Positions 33,301 through 47,449 of a DNA stretch of 64,000 nucleotides are shown in pieces. The stretch is from the NCBI RefSeq assembly GCF_036898095.1, contig NC_090766.1, positions 32,509,827 through 32,573,826 on the forward strand. Direction: 5' to 3'. Origin of the DNA: Palaemon carinicauda (taxonomy: Eukaryota > Arthropoda > Malacostraca > Decapoda > Palaemonidae). Below the pieces are notes generated by a model, which was not told where the DNA came from, did no database searches, and was given only the letters and a program-made list of their open reading frames with translations. The position numbers were made by a program, and so were the translations under genes. Numbering within the stretch: the first letter of the stretch is position 1; the number at the start of each line of letters is the position of its first letter.

Positions 33301-36300
33301 AAAGATTGTACCTAAGGACTCCAACAGGGAAAATATCACAGTGAGGAAACAATATGAAATAAGGAAACGGTTAAAACAGTGTAAAAGATTGTACCTAAGG
33401 ACTCCAACAGGGAAAATATCACAGTGAGGAAACAATATGAAATAAGGAAATGGCTGAAACAATGTGAAAGATTGTACCTAAAGACTCCAACAGGGAAAAT
33501 ATCCCAGTGAGGAAACAATATGAAATAAGGAAACGGTTAAAACAGTGTGAAAGATTGTACCTAAGGACTCCAACAGGGAAAATATCCCAGTGAGGAAACA
33601 ATATGAAATAAGGAACCGGCTAAAACAGTGTAAAAGATTGTACCTAAGGACTCCAACAGGGATAATATCCCAGTGAGGAAACAATATGAAATAAAGAAAC
33701 GGCTAAAACAGTGTGAAAGATTGTACCTAAGGACTCCAACAGGGAAAATATCCCAGTGAGGAAACAATATGAAATAAGGAACCGGCTAAAACAGTGTAAA
33801 AGATTGTACCTAAGGACTCCAACAGGGATAATATTCCAGTGAGGAAACAATATGAAATAAAGAAACGGCTAAAACAGTGTGAAAGATTGTACCTAAGGAC
33901 TCCAACAGGGAAAATATCCCAGTGAGGAAACAATATGAAATAAGGAACCGGCTAAAACAGTGTAAAAGATTGTACCAAAGGACTCCAACAGAGAAAATAT
34001 CCCAGTGAGGAAACAATATGAAATAAGGAAATGGCTGAAACAGTGTGAAAGATTGTACCAAAGGACTCCAACAGGGAAAATATCACAGTGAGAAAACAAT
34101 ATGAAATAAGGAAATGGCTAAAACAGTGTAAAAGATTGTACCTAAGGACTCCAACAGGGAAAATATCCCAGTGAGGAAACAATATGAAATAAGGAAATGG
34201 CTGAAACAGTGTGAAAGATTGTACCAAAAGACTCCAACAGGGAAAATATCCCAGTGAGGAAACAATATGAAATAAGGAAATGGCTAAAAGAGTGTAAAAG
34301 ATTGTACCAAAGGACTCCAACAGGGAAAATATCCCAGTGAGGAAACAATATGAAATAAGGAAATGGCTAAAACAGTGTGAAAGATTGTACCTAAGGACTC
34401 CAACAGGGAAAATATCCCAGTGAGGAAACAATATGAAAGAAGGAAACGGCTAAAAGAGTGTGAAAGATTGTACCTAAGGACTCCAACAGCGAAAATATCC
34501 CAGTGAGGAAACAATATGAAATAAGGAAACGGCTAAAACAGTGTGAAAGGTTGTACCTAAGGACTCCAACAGGGAAAATATCCCAGTGAGGTTACAATAT
34601 GAAATAAGGAAACGGCTAAAACAGTGTGAAAGATTGTACCTAAGGATTCCAACAGGGAAAATACCCCAGTGAGGAAACAATATGAAATAAGGAAACGGCT
34701 AAAACAGTGTAAAAGATTGTACCTAAGGACTCCAACGGGGAAAATATCCCAGTGAGGAAACAATATGAAATAAGGAAACGGTTAAAACAGTGTGAAAGAT
34801 TGTACCTAAGGACTCCAACAGGGAAAATATCCCAGTGAGGAAACAATATGAAATAAGGATCCGGCTAAAACAGTGTAAAAGATTGTACCTAAGGACTCCA
34901 ACAGGGAAAATATCCCAGTGAGGAAACAATATGAAATAAGGAAACGGTTAAAATAATGTGAAAGATTGTACCTAATGACTCCAACAGGGAAAATATCCCA
35001 GTGAGGAAACAATATGAAATAAGGAACCGGCTGAAACAGTGTAAAAGATTGTACCTAAGGACTCCAACAGGGAAAATATCCCAGTGAGGAAACAATATGA
35101 AATAAGAAACCGGCTAAAACAGTGTAAAAGATTGTACCTAAGGACTCCAACAGGGAAAATATCCCAGTGAGGAAACAATATGAAATAAGAAAACGGTTAA
35201 AACAGTGTGAAAGATTGTACCTAAGGACTACAACAGGGAAAACATCCCAGTGAAGAAACAATATGAAATAAGGAACCGGCAAAAAAAGTGTAAAAGATTG
35301 TACCTAAGGACTCCAACAGGGAAAATATCCCAGTGAGGAAACAATATGAAATAAGGAAACGGTTAAAACAGTGTGAAAGATTGTACCTAAGGACTCCAAC
35401 AGGGAAAATATCCCAGTGAGGAAACAATATGAAACAAGGAACCGGCTAAAACAGTGTAAAAGATTGTACCTAAGGACTCCAACAGGGATAATATCCCAGT
35501 GAGGAAACAATATGAAATAAAGAAACGGCTAAAACAGTGTGAAAGATTGTACCTAAGGACTCCAACAGGGAAAATATCCCAGTGAGGAAACAATATGAAA
35601 TAAGGAACCGGCAAAAACAGTGTAAAAGATTGTACCTAAGGACTCCAACAGGGAAAATATCCCAGTGAGGAAACAATATGAAATAAGGAAACGGAAAAAA
35701 CAGTGTGAAAGATTGTACTTAAGGACTCCAACAGGGAAAATATCCCAGTGAGGAAACAATATGAAATAAGGAACCGGCTAAAACAGTGTAAAAGATTTTA
35801 CCTAAGGACTCCAACAGGGATAATATCCCAGTGAGGAAACAATATGAAATAAAGAAACGGCTAAAACAGTGTGAAAGATTGTACCTAAGGACTCCAACAG
35901 GGAAAATATCCAAGTGAGGAAACAATATGAAATAAGGAACCGGCTAAAACAGTGTAAAAGATTGTACCTAAGGACTCCAACAGGGAAAATATCCCAGTGA
36001 GGAAACAATATGAAATAAGGAAATGGCTAAAACAGTGTGAAAGATTGTACCTAAGGACTCCAACAGGGATAATATCCCAGTGAGGAAACAATATGAAATA
36101 AAGAAACGACTAAAACAGTGTGAAATATTGTACCTAAGGACTCCAACAGGGAAAATATCCCAGTGATGAAACAATATGAAATAAGGAAATGGCTGAAACA
36201 GTGTGAAAGATTGTACCTAAGGACTCCAACAGCGAAAACATCCCAGTGAGGAAACAATATGAAATAAAGAAACGACTAAAACAGTGTGAAAGATTGTACC

Positions 36301-37178
36301 TAAGGACTCCAACAGGGAAAATATCCCAGTGAGGAAACCATATGAAATAAGGAAATGGCTGAAACATTGTGAAAGATTGTACCAAAGGACTCCAACAGGG
36401 AAAATATCCCAGTGAGAAAACAATATGAAATAAGGAAATGGCTAAAACAGTGTAAAAGATTGTACCTAAGGACTCCAACAGGGAAAATATCCCAGTGAGG
36501 AAACAATATGAAATAAGGAAATGGCTGAAACAGTGTGAAAGATTGTACCAAAGGACTCCAACAGGGAAAATATCCCAGTGAGGAAACAATTTGAAATAAG
36601 GAAATGGCTAAAACTGTGTGAAAGATTGTACCAAAGGACTGCAACAGGGAAAATATCCCAGTGAGGAAAATATATGAAATAAGGAAATGGCTAAAACAGT
36701 GTGAAAGATTGTACCTAAGGACTCCAACAGGGAAAATATCCCAGAGAGGAAACAATATGAAAGAAGGAAACGGCTAAAAGAGTGTGAAAGATTGGACCTA
36801 AGGACTCCAACAGCGAAAATATCCCAGTGAGGAAACAATATGAAATAAGGAAACGGCTAAAACAGTGTGAAAGGTTGTACCTAAGGACTCCAACAGCGAA
36901 AATATCCCAGTGACGAAACAATATGAAATAAGTAAATGGCTAAAACAGTGTGAAATATTGTACCTAAGGACTCCAACAGCGAAAATATCCCAGTAAGGAA
37001 ACAATATGAAATAAGGAAATGGCTAAAACAGTGTGAAAGATTATACCTAAGGACTCCAACAGGGAAAATATGCTAGTGAGGAAACAATATGAAAGAAGGA
37101 AACGGCTAAAAGAGTGTGAAAGATTGTACCTAAGGACTCCAACAGGGAAAATATCCCAGTGAGGAAACAATATGAAAG
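30362..37178. repeat. Satellite block A2, second copy of A1
   Basis: Near-identical to 19915-26730. By eye there are only scattered substitutions (for example ACAGTGTAAAAG versus ACGGTGTAAAAG near 32215) and one inserted A near 32824 that changes the offset from 10447 to 10448. The similarity is far higher than between random units of the array, so the block was copied as a whole. Confidence 0.88.
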
Positions 37179-40100
37179 AAGGAAACGGCTAAAAGAGTGT
37201 GAAAGATTGTACCTAAGGACTCCAACAGGGAAAATATCCCAGTAAGGAAACAATATGAAATAAGGAAATGGCTGAAACAGTGTGAAAGATTGTACCTAAG
37301 AACTCCAACAGGGAAAATATCCCAGTGAGTAAAAGGATATGAAATAAGGAAACGGCTAAAACAGTGTGAAAGATTATACCTAAGGACTTCAACAGGGAAA
37401 ATATCCCAGTGAGGAAACAATATGAAATAACGAAATGGCTAAAACAGTGTGAAAGATTGGACCTAAGGACTCCAACAGGGAAAATATCCCAGTGAGGAAA
37501 CAATATGAAATAAGGAAACAGCTAAAAAAGTGTGAAAGATTGTACCAAAGGACTCCAACAGGGAAAATATCCCAGTGAGGAAACAATATGAAATAAGGAA
37601 ACGGCTAAAACAGTGTAAAAGATTGTACCAAAGGACTCCAACAGGGAAAATATCCCAGTGAGGTAACAATATGAAATAAGGAAACGGCTGAAAGTGTGAA
37701 AGATTGTACCTAAGGACTCCAACAGGGAAAATATCCCAGTGAAGAAACAATATGAAAGAAGGAAACGGCTAAAAGAGTGTGAAAGATTGTACTTAAGGAC
37801 TCCAACAGGGAAAATATCCCAGTGAGGAAGCAATATGAAATAAGGAAACGGCTAAAACAGTGTGAAAGATTGTACCTAAGGACTCCAACAGGGAAATTAT
37901 CCCAGTGAGGAAACAATATGAAATAACAAAATGGCTAAAACAGTGTGAAAGATTGTACCTAAGGACTCCAACTGGGAAAATATCCCAGTGAGGAAACAAT
38001 ATGAAATAAGGAAACGGCTAAAACAGTGTGAAAGATTGTACCTAAGGACTCCAACAGGGAAAATATCCCAGTGAGGAAACAATATGAAATAAGGAAATGG
38101 CTGAAACAGTGTGAAAGATTGTACCTAAGGACTCCAACAGGGAAAATATCCCAGTGAGGAAACAATATGAAATAACGAAATGGCTAAAACAGTGTGAAAG
38201 ATTGTACCTAAGGATTCCAACAGGGAAAATATCCCAGTGAGGAAACAATATGAAATAAGGAAACGGCTAAAACATTGTGAAAGATTGTACCTAAGGACTC
38301 CAACAGGGAAAATATCCCAGTGAGGAAACAATATGAAATAAGGAAACGGCTAAAACAGTGTGAAAGATTGTACCTAAGGACTCCAACAGGAAAATATCCC
38401 AGTGAGGAAACAATATGAAATAAGAAAATGGATAAAACAGTGTGAAAGATTGTACCTAAGGACTCCAACAGGAAAATATCCCAGTGAGGTTACAATATGA
38501 AATAAGGAAACGGCTAAAACAGTGTGAAAGATTGTACCAAAGGACTCCAACAGGAAAATATCCCAGTGAGGAAACAATATGAAATAAGGAAACGGCTAAA
38601 ACAGTGTGAAAGATTGTACCAAAGGACTCCAACAGGGAAAATATCCCAGTGAGGAAACAATATGAAATAAGGAAACGGCTAAAACAGTATGAAAGATTGT
38701 ACCTAAGGACTCCAACAGGGAAAATATCCCAGTGAGGAACAATATGAAATAAGGAAATGGCTAAAACAGTGTAAAAGATTGTACCTAAGGACTCCAACAG
38801 GGAAAATATCCCAGTGAGGAAACAATATGAAATAAGGAAACCGGCTAAAACAGTGTAAAAGATTGTACCTAAGGACTCCAACAGGGAAAATATCCCAGTG
38901 AGGAAACAATATGAAATAAGAAACGGCTAAAACAGTGTGAAAGATTGTACCTAAAGGATTCCAACAGGGAAAATATCCCAGTGAGGAAACAATATGAATA
39001 TAAGGAAATGGCTAAAACAGTGTGAAAGATTGTACCTAAGGACTCCAACAGGGAAAATATCCCAGTGAGGAAACAATATGAAATAAGGAAACAGCTAAAC
39101 AATGTGAAAGATTGTACCTAAGGACTCCAACAGGGAAAATATCCCATTGAGGAAACAATATGAAATAAGGAAACGGTTAAAACAGTGTGAAAGATTGTAC
39201 CTAAGGACTCCAACAGGGAAAATATCCCAGTGAGGAAACAATATGAAATAAGGAACCGGCTAAAACAGTGTAAAAGATTGTACCTAAGGACTCCAACAGG
39301 GAAAATATCCCAGTGAGGAAAATATGAAATAAGGAAATGGCTTAAAACAGTGTAAAAGATTGTACCTAAGGACTCCAACAGGGAAAATATCCCAGTGAGG
39401 AAACAATATGAAATAAGGAACCGGCTAAAACAGTGTGAAAGATTGTACCTAAGGACTCCAACAGGGAAAATATCCCAGTGAGGAAACAATATGAAATAAG
39501 GAAACGGCTAAAACAGTGTGAAAGATTGTACCTAAGGACTCCAACAGGGAAAATATCCCAGAGAGGAAACAATATGAAATAAGGAAACGGCTAAAACAGT
39601 GTGAAAGATTGTACCTAAGGACTCCAACAGGGAAAATATCCCAGTGAGGAAACAATATGAAATAAGGAACCGGCTAAAACAGTGTGAAAGATTGTACCTA
39701 AGGACTCCAACAGGGAAAATATCCCAGTGAGGAAACAATATGAAATAAGGAACCGGCTAAAACAGTGTAAAAGATTTACCTAAGGACTCCAACAGGGAAA
39801 ATATCCCAGTGAGGAAACAATATGAAATAAGGAAACGGCTAAAACAGTGTGAAAGATTGTACCTAAGGACTCCAACAGGGAAAATATCCCAGTGAGGAAA
39901 CAATATGAAATAAGGAACCGGCTAAAACAGTGTAAAAGATTGTACCTAAGGACTCCAACAGGGAAAATATCCCAGTGAGGAAACAATATGAAATAAGGAA
40001 ACGGCTAAAACAGTGTGAAAGATTGTACCTAAGGACTCCAACAGGGAAAATATCCCAGTGAGGAAACAATATGAAATAAGGAAACGGCTAAAACAGTGTG

Positions 40101-43100
40101 AAAGATTGTACCTAAGGACTCCAACAGGGAAAATATCCCAGTGATGAAACAATATGAAATAAGGAAATGGCTAAAACAGTGTGAAAGATTGTACCTAAGG
40201 ACTCCAACAGGAAAATATCCCAGTGAGGAAACAATATGAAATAAAGGAAACGGCTAAAACAGTGTGAAAGATTGTACCTAAGGACTCCAACAGGGAAAAT
40301 ATCCCAGTGAGGAAACAATATGAAATAAGGAAATGGCTGAAACAGTGTGAAAGATTGTACCTAAGGACTCCAACAGGGAAAATATCCCAGTGAGGAAACA
40401 ATATGAAATAAGGAAATGGCTAAAACAGTGTAAAAGATTGTACCTAAGGACTCCAACAGGGAAAATATCCCAGTGAGGAAACAATATGAAATAAGGAAAT
40501 GGCTAAAACAGTGTGAAAGATTGTACCTAAGGACTCCAACAGGGAAAATATCCCAGTGAGGAAACAATATGAAATAAGGAAATGGCTAAAACAGTGTGAA
40601 AGATTGTACCAAAGGACTCCAACAGGGAAAATATCCCAGTGAGGAAACAATATGAAATAAGGAAATGGCTAAAACAGTGTGAAAGATTGTACCTAAGGAC
40701 TCCAACAGGGAAAATATCCCAGTGAGGAAACAATATGAAATAAGGAAACGGCTAAAACAGTGTGAAAGATTGTACCTAAGGACTCCAACAGGGAAAATAT
40801 CCCAGTGAGGAAACAATATGAAATAAGGAAACGGCTAAAACAGTGTGAAAGATTGTACCTAAGGACTCCAACAGCGAAAATATCCCAGTGAGGAAACAAT
40901 ATGAAATAAGAAATGGCTAAAACAGTGTGAAAGATTGTACCTAAGGACTCCAACAGGAAAATATCCCAGTGAGGAAACAATATGAAATAAGGAAATGGCT
41001 AAAACAGTGTGAAAGATTGTACCTAAGGACTCCAACAGGGAAAATATCCCAGTGAGGAAACAATATGAAAGAAGGAAACGGCTAAAAGAGTGTGAAAGAT
41101 TGTACCTAAGGACTCCAACAGGGAAAATATCCCAGTGAGGAAACAATATGAAATAAGGAAACGGCTAAAACAGTGTGAAAGATTGTACCTAAGGACTCCA
41201 ACAGGGAAAATATCCCAGTAAGGAAACAATATGAAATAAGGAAATGGCTGAAACAGTGTGAAAGATTGTACCTAAGGACTCCAACAGGGAAAATATCCCA
41301 GTGAGGAAACAATATGAAATAAGGAAACGGCTAAAACAGCGTGAAAGATTATACCTAAGGACTCCAACAGGGAAAATATCCCAGTGAGGAAACAATATGA
41401 AATAAAAAACGGCTAAAACAGTGTGAAAGATTGTACCTAAGGACTCCAACAGGGAAAATATCCCAGTGAGGAAACAATATGAAATAAGGAAACGGCTAAA
41501 AAGTGTGAAAGATTGTACCAAAGGACTCCAACAGGGAAAATATCCCAGTGAGGAAACAATATGAAATAAGGAAACGGCTAAAACAGTGTGAAAGATTGTA
41601 CCTAAGGACTCCAACAGGGAAAATATCCCAGTGAGGTAACAATATGAAATAAGGAAACGGCTAAAACAGTGTGAAAGATTGTACCTAAGGACTCCAACAG
41701 GGAAAATATCCCAGTGAGGAAACAATATGAAATAAGGAAACGGCTAAAACAGTGTGAAAGATTGTACCTAAGGACTCCAACAGGGAAAATATCCCAGTGA
41801 GGAAACAATATGAAATAAGGAAACAGCTAAAACAGTGTGAAAGATTGTACCTAAGGACTCCAACAGGGAAATATCCCAGTGAGGAAACAATATGAAATAA
41901 AAAACGGCTAAAACAGTGTGAAAGATTGTACCTAAGGACTCCAACAGGGAAAATATCCCAGTGAGGAAACAATATGAAATAAGGAAACGGCTAAAACAGT
42001 GTGAAAGATTGTACCAAAGGACTCCAACAGGGAAAATATCCCAGTAAGGAAACAATATGAAATAAGGAAATGGCTGAAACAGTGTGAAAGATTGTACCTA
42101 AGGACTCCAACAGGGAAAATATCCCAGTGAGGAAACAATATGAAATAAGGAAATGGCTAAAACAGTGTGAAAGATTGTACCTAAGGACTCCAACAGGGAA
42201 AATATCCCAGTGAGGAAACAATATGAAATAAGGAAACGGCTGAAAAAGTGTGAAAGATTGTACCTAAGGACTCCAACAGGAAAATATCCCAGTGAGGAAA
42301 CAATATGAAATAAGGAAATGGCTAAAACAGTGTGAAAGATTGTACCTAAGGACTCCAACAGGGAAAATATCCCAGTGAGGAAACAATATGAAATAAGGAA
42401 ACGGCTAAAACAGTGTGAAAGATTGTACCTAAGGACTCCAACAGGAAAATATCCCAGTGAGGAAACAATATGAAATAAGAAATGGCTAAAACAGTGTGAA
42501 AGATTGTACCTAAGGACTCCAACAGGAAAATATCCCAGTGAGGAAACAATATGAAATAAGGAAACGGCTAAAACAGTGTGAAAGATTGTACCTAAGGACT
42601 CCAACAGGAAAATATCCCAGTGAGGAAACAATATGAAATAAGGAAACGGCTAAAACAGTGTGAAAGATTGTACCTAAGGACTCCAACAGGGAAAATATCC
42701 CAGTGAGGAAACAATATGAAATAAGGAAACGGCTAAAACAGTGTGAAAGATTGTACCTAAGGACTCCAACAGGGAAAATATCCCAGTGAGGAAACAATAT
42801 GAAATAAGGAAATGGCTTAAAACAGTGTAAAAGATTGTACCTAAGGACTCCAACAGGGAAAATATCCCAGTGAGGAAACAATATGAAATAAGGAACCGGC
42901 TAAAACAGTGTAAAAGATTGTACCTAAGGACTCCAACAGGGAAAATATCCCAGTGAGGAAACAATATGAAATAAGGAAACGGCTAAAACAGTGTGAAAGA
43001 TTGTACCTAAGGACTCCAACAGGGAAAATATCCCAGTGAGGAAACAATATGATATAAGGAAATGGCTAAAACAGTGTAAAAGATTGTACCTAAGGACTCC

Positions 43101-46100
43101 AACAGGGAAAATATCCCAGTGAGGAAACAATATGAAATAAGGAAACAGGTAAACAGTGTAAAAGATTGTACCTAAGGACTCCAACAGGGAAAATATCCCA
43201 TTGAGGAAACAATATGAAATAAGGAAACGGTTAAAACAGTGAAAGATTGTACCTAAGGACTCCAACAGGGAAAATATCCCAGTGAGGAAACAATATGAAA
43301 TAAGGAACCGGCTAAAACAGTGTGAAAGATTGTACCTAAGGACTCCAACAGGGAAAATATCCCAGTGAGGAAACAATATGAAATAAGGAAATGGCTAAAA
43401 CAGTGTAAAAGATTGTACCTAAGGACTCCAACAGGGAAAATATCCCAGTGAGGAAACAATATGAAATAAGGAACCGGCTAAAACAGTGTGAAAGATTGTA
43501 CCTAAGGACTCCAACAGGGAAAATATCCCAGTGAGGAAACAATATGAAATAAGGAAACGGCTAAAACAGTGTGAAAGATTGTACCTAAGGACTCCAACAG
43601 GGAAAATATCCCAGTGAGGAAACATATGAAATAAGGAACCGGCTAAAACAGTGTGAAAGATTGTACCTAAGGACTCCAACAGGGAAAATATCCCAGTGAG
43701 GAAACAATATGAAATAAGGAAACGGCTAAAACAGTGTGAAAGATTGTACCTAAGGACTCCAACAGGGAAAATATCCCAGTGAGGAAACAATATGAAATAA
43801 GGAAACGGCTAAAACAGTGTGAAAGATTGTACCTAAGGACTCCAACAGGGAAAATATCCCAGTGAGGAAACAATATGAAATAAGGAAACGGCTAAAACAG
43901 TGTGAAAGATTGTACCTAAGGACTCCAACAGGGAAAATATCCCAGTGAGGAAACAATATGAAATAAAGAAACGGCTAAAACAGTGTGAAAGATTGTACCT
44001 AAGGACTCCAACAGGAAAAATATCCCAGTGAGGAAACAATATAAAATAAAAAACGGCTAAAACAATGTGAAAGATTGTACCTAAGGACTCCAACAGGGAA
44101 AATATCCCAGTGAGGAAAGGATATGAAATAAGGAAATGGCTAAAACAGTGTGAAAGATTGTACCAAAGGACTCCAACAGGGAAAATATCCCAGTGAGGAA
44201 ACAATATGAAATAAAGAAACGGCTAAAACAGTGTGAAAGATTGTACCTAAGGACTCCAACAGGGAAAATATCCGAGTGAGGAAACAATATGATATAAGGA
44301 AATGGCTAAAACAGTGTAAAAGATTGTACCTAAGGACTCCAACAGGGAAAATATCCCAGTGAGGAAACAATATGAAATAAGGAAACAGCTAGAACAATGT
44401 GAAAGATTGTACCAAAGGACTCCAACAGGGAAAATATCCCAGTGAGGAAACAATATGAAATAAGGAAACGGTTGAAACATTGTGAAAGATTGTACCTAAG
44501 GACTCCAACAGGGAAAATATCCCAGTGAGGAAACCATATGAAATAAGGAACCGGCTAAACGTGTAAAAGATTGTACCTAAGGACTCCAACAGGGAAAATA
44601 TCCCAGTGAGGAAAGGATATGAAATAAGGAAACGGTTAAAACAGTGTGAAAGATTGTACCTAAGGACTCCAACAGGGAAAATATCCCAGTGAGGAAAAAA
44701 TATGAAATAAGGAAATGGCTGAAACAGTGTGAAAGATTGTACCTAAAGGACTCCAACAGGGAAAATATACCAGTGAGGAAACAATATGAAATAAGGAAAC
44801 GGGTAAAACAGTGTGAAAGATTGTACCTAAGGACTCCAACAGGGAAAATATCCCAGTGAGGAAACAATATGAAATAAAGAAACGGCTAAAACAGTGTGAA
44901 AGATTGTACCTAAGGACTCCAATAGGGAAAATATCCCAGTGAGGAAACAATATGAAATAAGGAAACAGCTGGAACAATGTGAAAGATTGTACCAAAGGAC
45001 TCCAACAGGGAAAATATCCCAGTGAGGAAACAATATGAAATAGGGAAACGGCTAAAACAGTGTAAAAGATTGTACCAGAGGACTCCAACAGGGAAAATAC
45101 CCCAGTGAGGCAACAATATGAAATAAGGAAATGGCTAAAACATTGTAAAAGATTGTACCAAGGACTCCAACAGGGAAAATATCCCAGTGAGGAAACAATA
45201 TGAAATAAGGAAATGGCTAAAACAGTGTAAAAGATTGTACCAAAGGACTCCAACAGGGAAAATACCCCAGTGAGGAAACAATATGAAATAAGGAAACGGC
45301 TAAAACAGTGTGAAAGATTGTAGTTAAGGACTCCAACGGGTAAAATATCCCAGTGAAGAAACAATATGAAACAAGGAAACGGCTAAAACAGTGTGAAAGA
45401 TTGTAGTTAAGGACTCCAACAGGGAAAATATCCCAGTGAGGAAACAATATGAAATAAGGAAACGGCTAAAACAGTGTGAAAGATTGTACCTAAGGACTTC
45501 AAAAGGTAAAATATCCCAGTGAGGAAACAATATGAAATAAGGAAACGGCTAAAACAGTGTGAAAGATTTTAGTTAAGGACTCAAACAGGGAAAATATCCC
45601 AGTGAGGAAACAATATGAGATAAGGAAACGGCTAAAACAGTGTGAAAGATTGTACCAAAGGACTCCAACAGGGAAAATATCCCAGTGAGGAAACAATATG
45701 AATTAAGGAAACGGCTAAAACAGTGTGAAAGATTGTACCTAAGGACTCCAACAGGGAAAATATCCCAGTGAGGAAACAATATGAATTAAGGAAACGGCTA
45801 AAATAATGTGAAAGATTGTACCTAAGGACTCCAACAGGGAAAATATCCCAGTGAGGAAACAATATGAAATAAGGAAACGGCTAAAACAGTGTGAAAGATT
45901 GTAGTTAAGGACTCAAACAGGGAAAATATCCCAGTGAGGAAACAATATGAATTAAGGAAACGGCTAAAACAGTGTAAAAGATTGTACCTAAGGATTCCAA
46001 CAGGGAAAATATCCCAGTGAGGAAAAAAAATGAATTAAGGAAACGGCTAAAACAGTGTGAAAGATTGTACCTAAGGACTCCAACAGGGAAAATATCCCAG

Positions 46101-47449
46101 TGAGGAAACAATATGAAATAAGGAAATGGCTAAAAGAGTGTGAAAGATTGTACCAAAGAACTCCAAACGGGAAATTAACCCGGTGAGGAAACAATATGAA
46201 ATAAGGAAATGGCTAAAACAGTGTAAAAGATTGTACCTAAGGACTCCAACAGGGAAAATATCCCAGTGAGGAAACAATATGAATTAAGGAAACGGCTAAA
46301 AAAGTGTGAAAGATTGTAACTAAGGACTCCAACAGGTAAAATATCCCAGTGAGGAAACAATATGAAATAAGGAAACGGCTAAAAAAGTGTGAAAGATTGT
46401 ACCAAAGGACTCCAACAGGGAAAATACCCCAGTGAGGAAACAATATGAATTAAGGAAACGGCTAAAAAAGTGTGAAAGATTATAGTTAAGGACTCAAACA
46501 GGGAAAATATCCCAGTGAGGAAACAATATGAAATAAGGAAATGGCTAAAAGAGTGTGAAAGATTGTACCAAAGGACTCCAACAGGGAAAATACCCCAGTG
46601 AAGAAACAATATGAATTAAGGAAACGGCTAAAAAAGTGTGAAAGATTGTAGTTAAGGACTCAAACAGGGAAAATATCCCAGTGAGGAAACAATATGAAAT
46701 AAGGAAATGGCTAAAAGAGTGTGAAAGATTGTACCAAAGGACTCCAAACGGGAAAATAACCCGGTGAGGAAACAATATGAAATAAGGAAATGGCTAAAAC
46801 AGTGTAAAAGATTGTACCTAAGGACTCCAACAGGGAAAATATCCCAGTGAGGAAACAATATGAAATAAGGAAACGGCTAAAACAGTGTGAAAGATTGTAC
46901 CTAAGGACTCCAACAGGGAAAATATCCCAGTGAGGAAACAATATGAAATAAGGAAATTTCTAAAACAGTGTGAAAGATTGTACCTAAGGACTCCAACAGG
47001 GAAAATATCCCAGTGAGGAAACAATATGAAATAAAGAAACGGCTAAAACAGTGTGAAAGATTGTACCTAAGGATTCCAACAGGGAAAATATCCCAGTGAG
47101 GAAACAATATGAAATAAGGAAACGGCTAAAACAGTGTGAAAGATTGTACCTAAGGACTCCAACAGGGAAAATATCCCAGTGAGGGAACAATATGAAATAA
47201 GGAAACGGCTAAAACAGTGTGAAAGATTGTACCTAAGGACTCCAACAGGGAAAATATCCCAGTAAGGAAACAATATGAAATAAGGAAACGGCTAAAACAG
47301 TGTGAAAGATTTTACCAAAGGACTCCAACAGGGAAAATATCCCAGTGAGAAAAACAATATGAAATAAGGAAATGGCTAAAACAGTGTGAAAGATTGTACC
47401 AAAGGACTCCAAACGGGAAAATATCCCAGTGAGGAAACAATAAGATATA

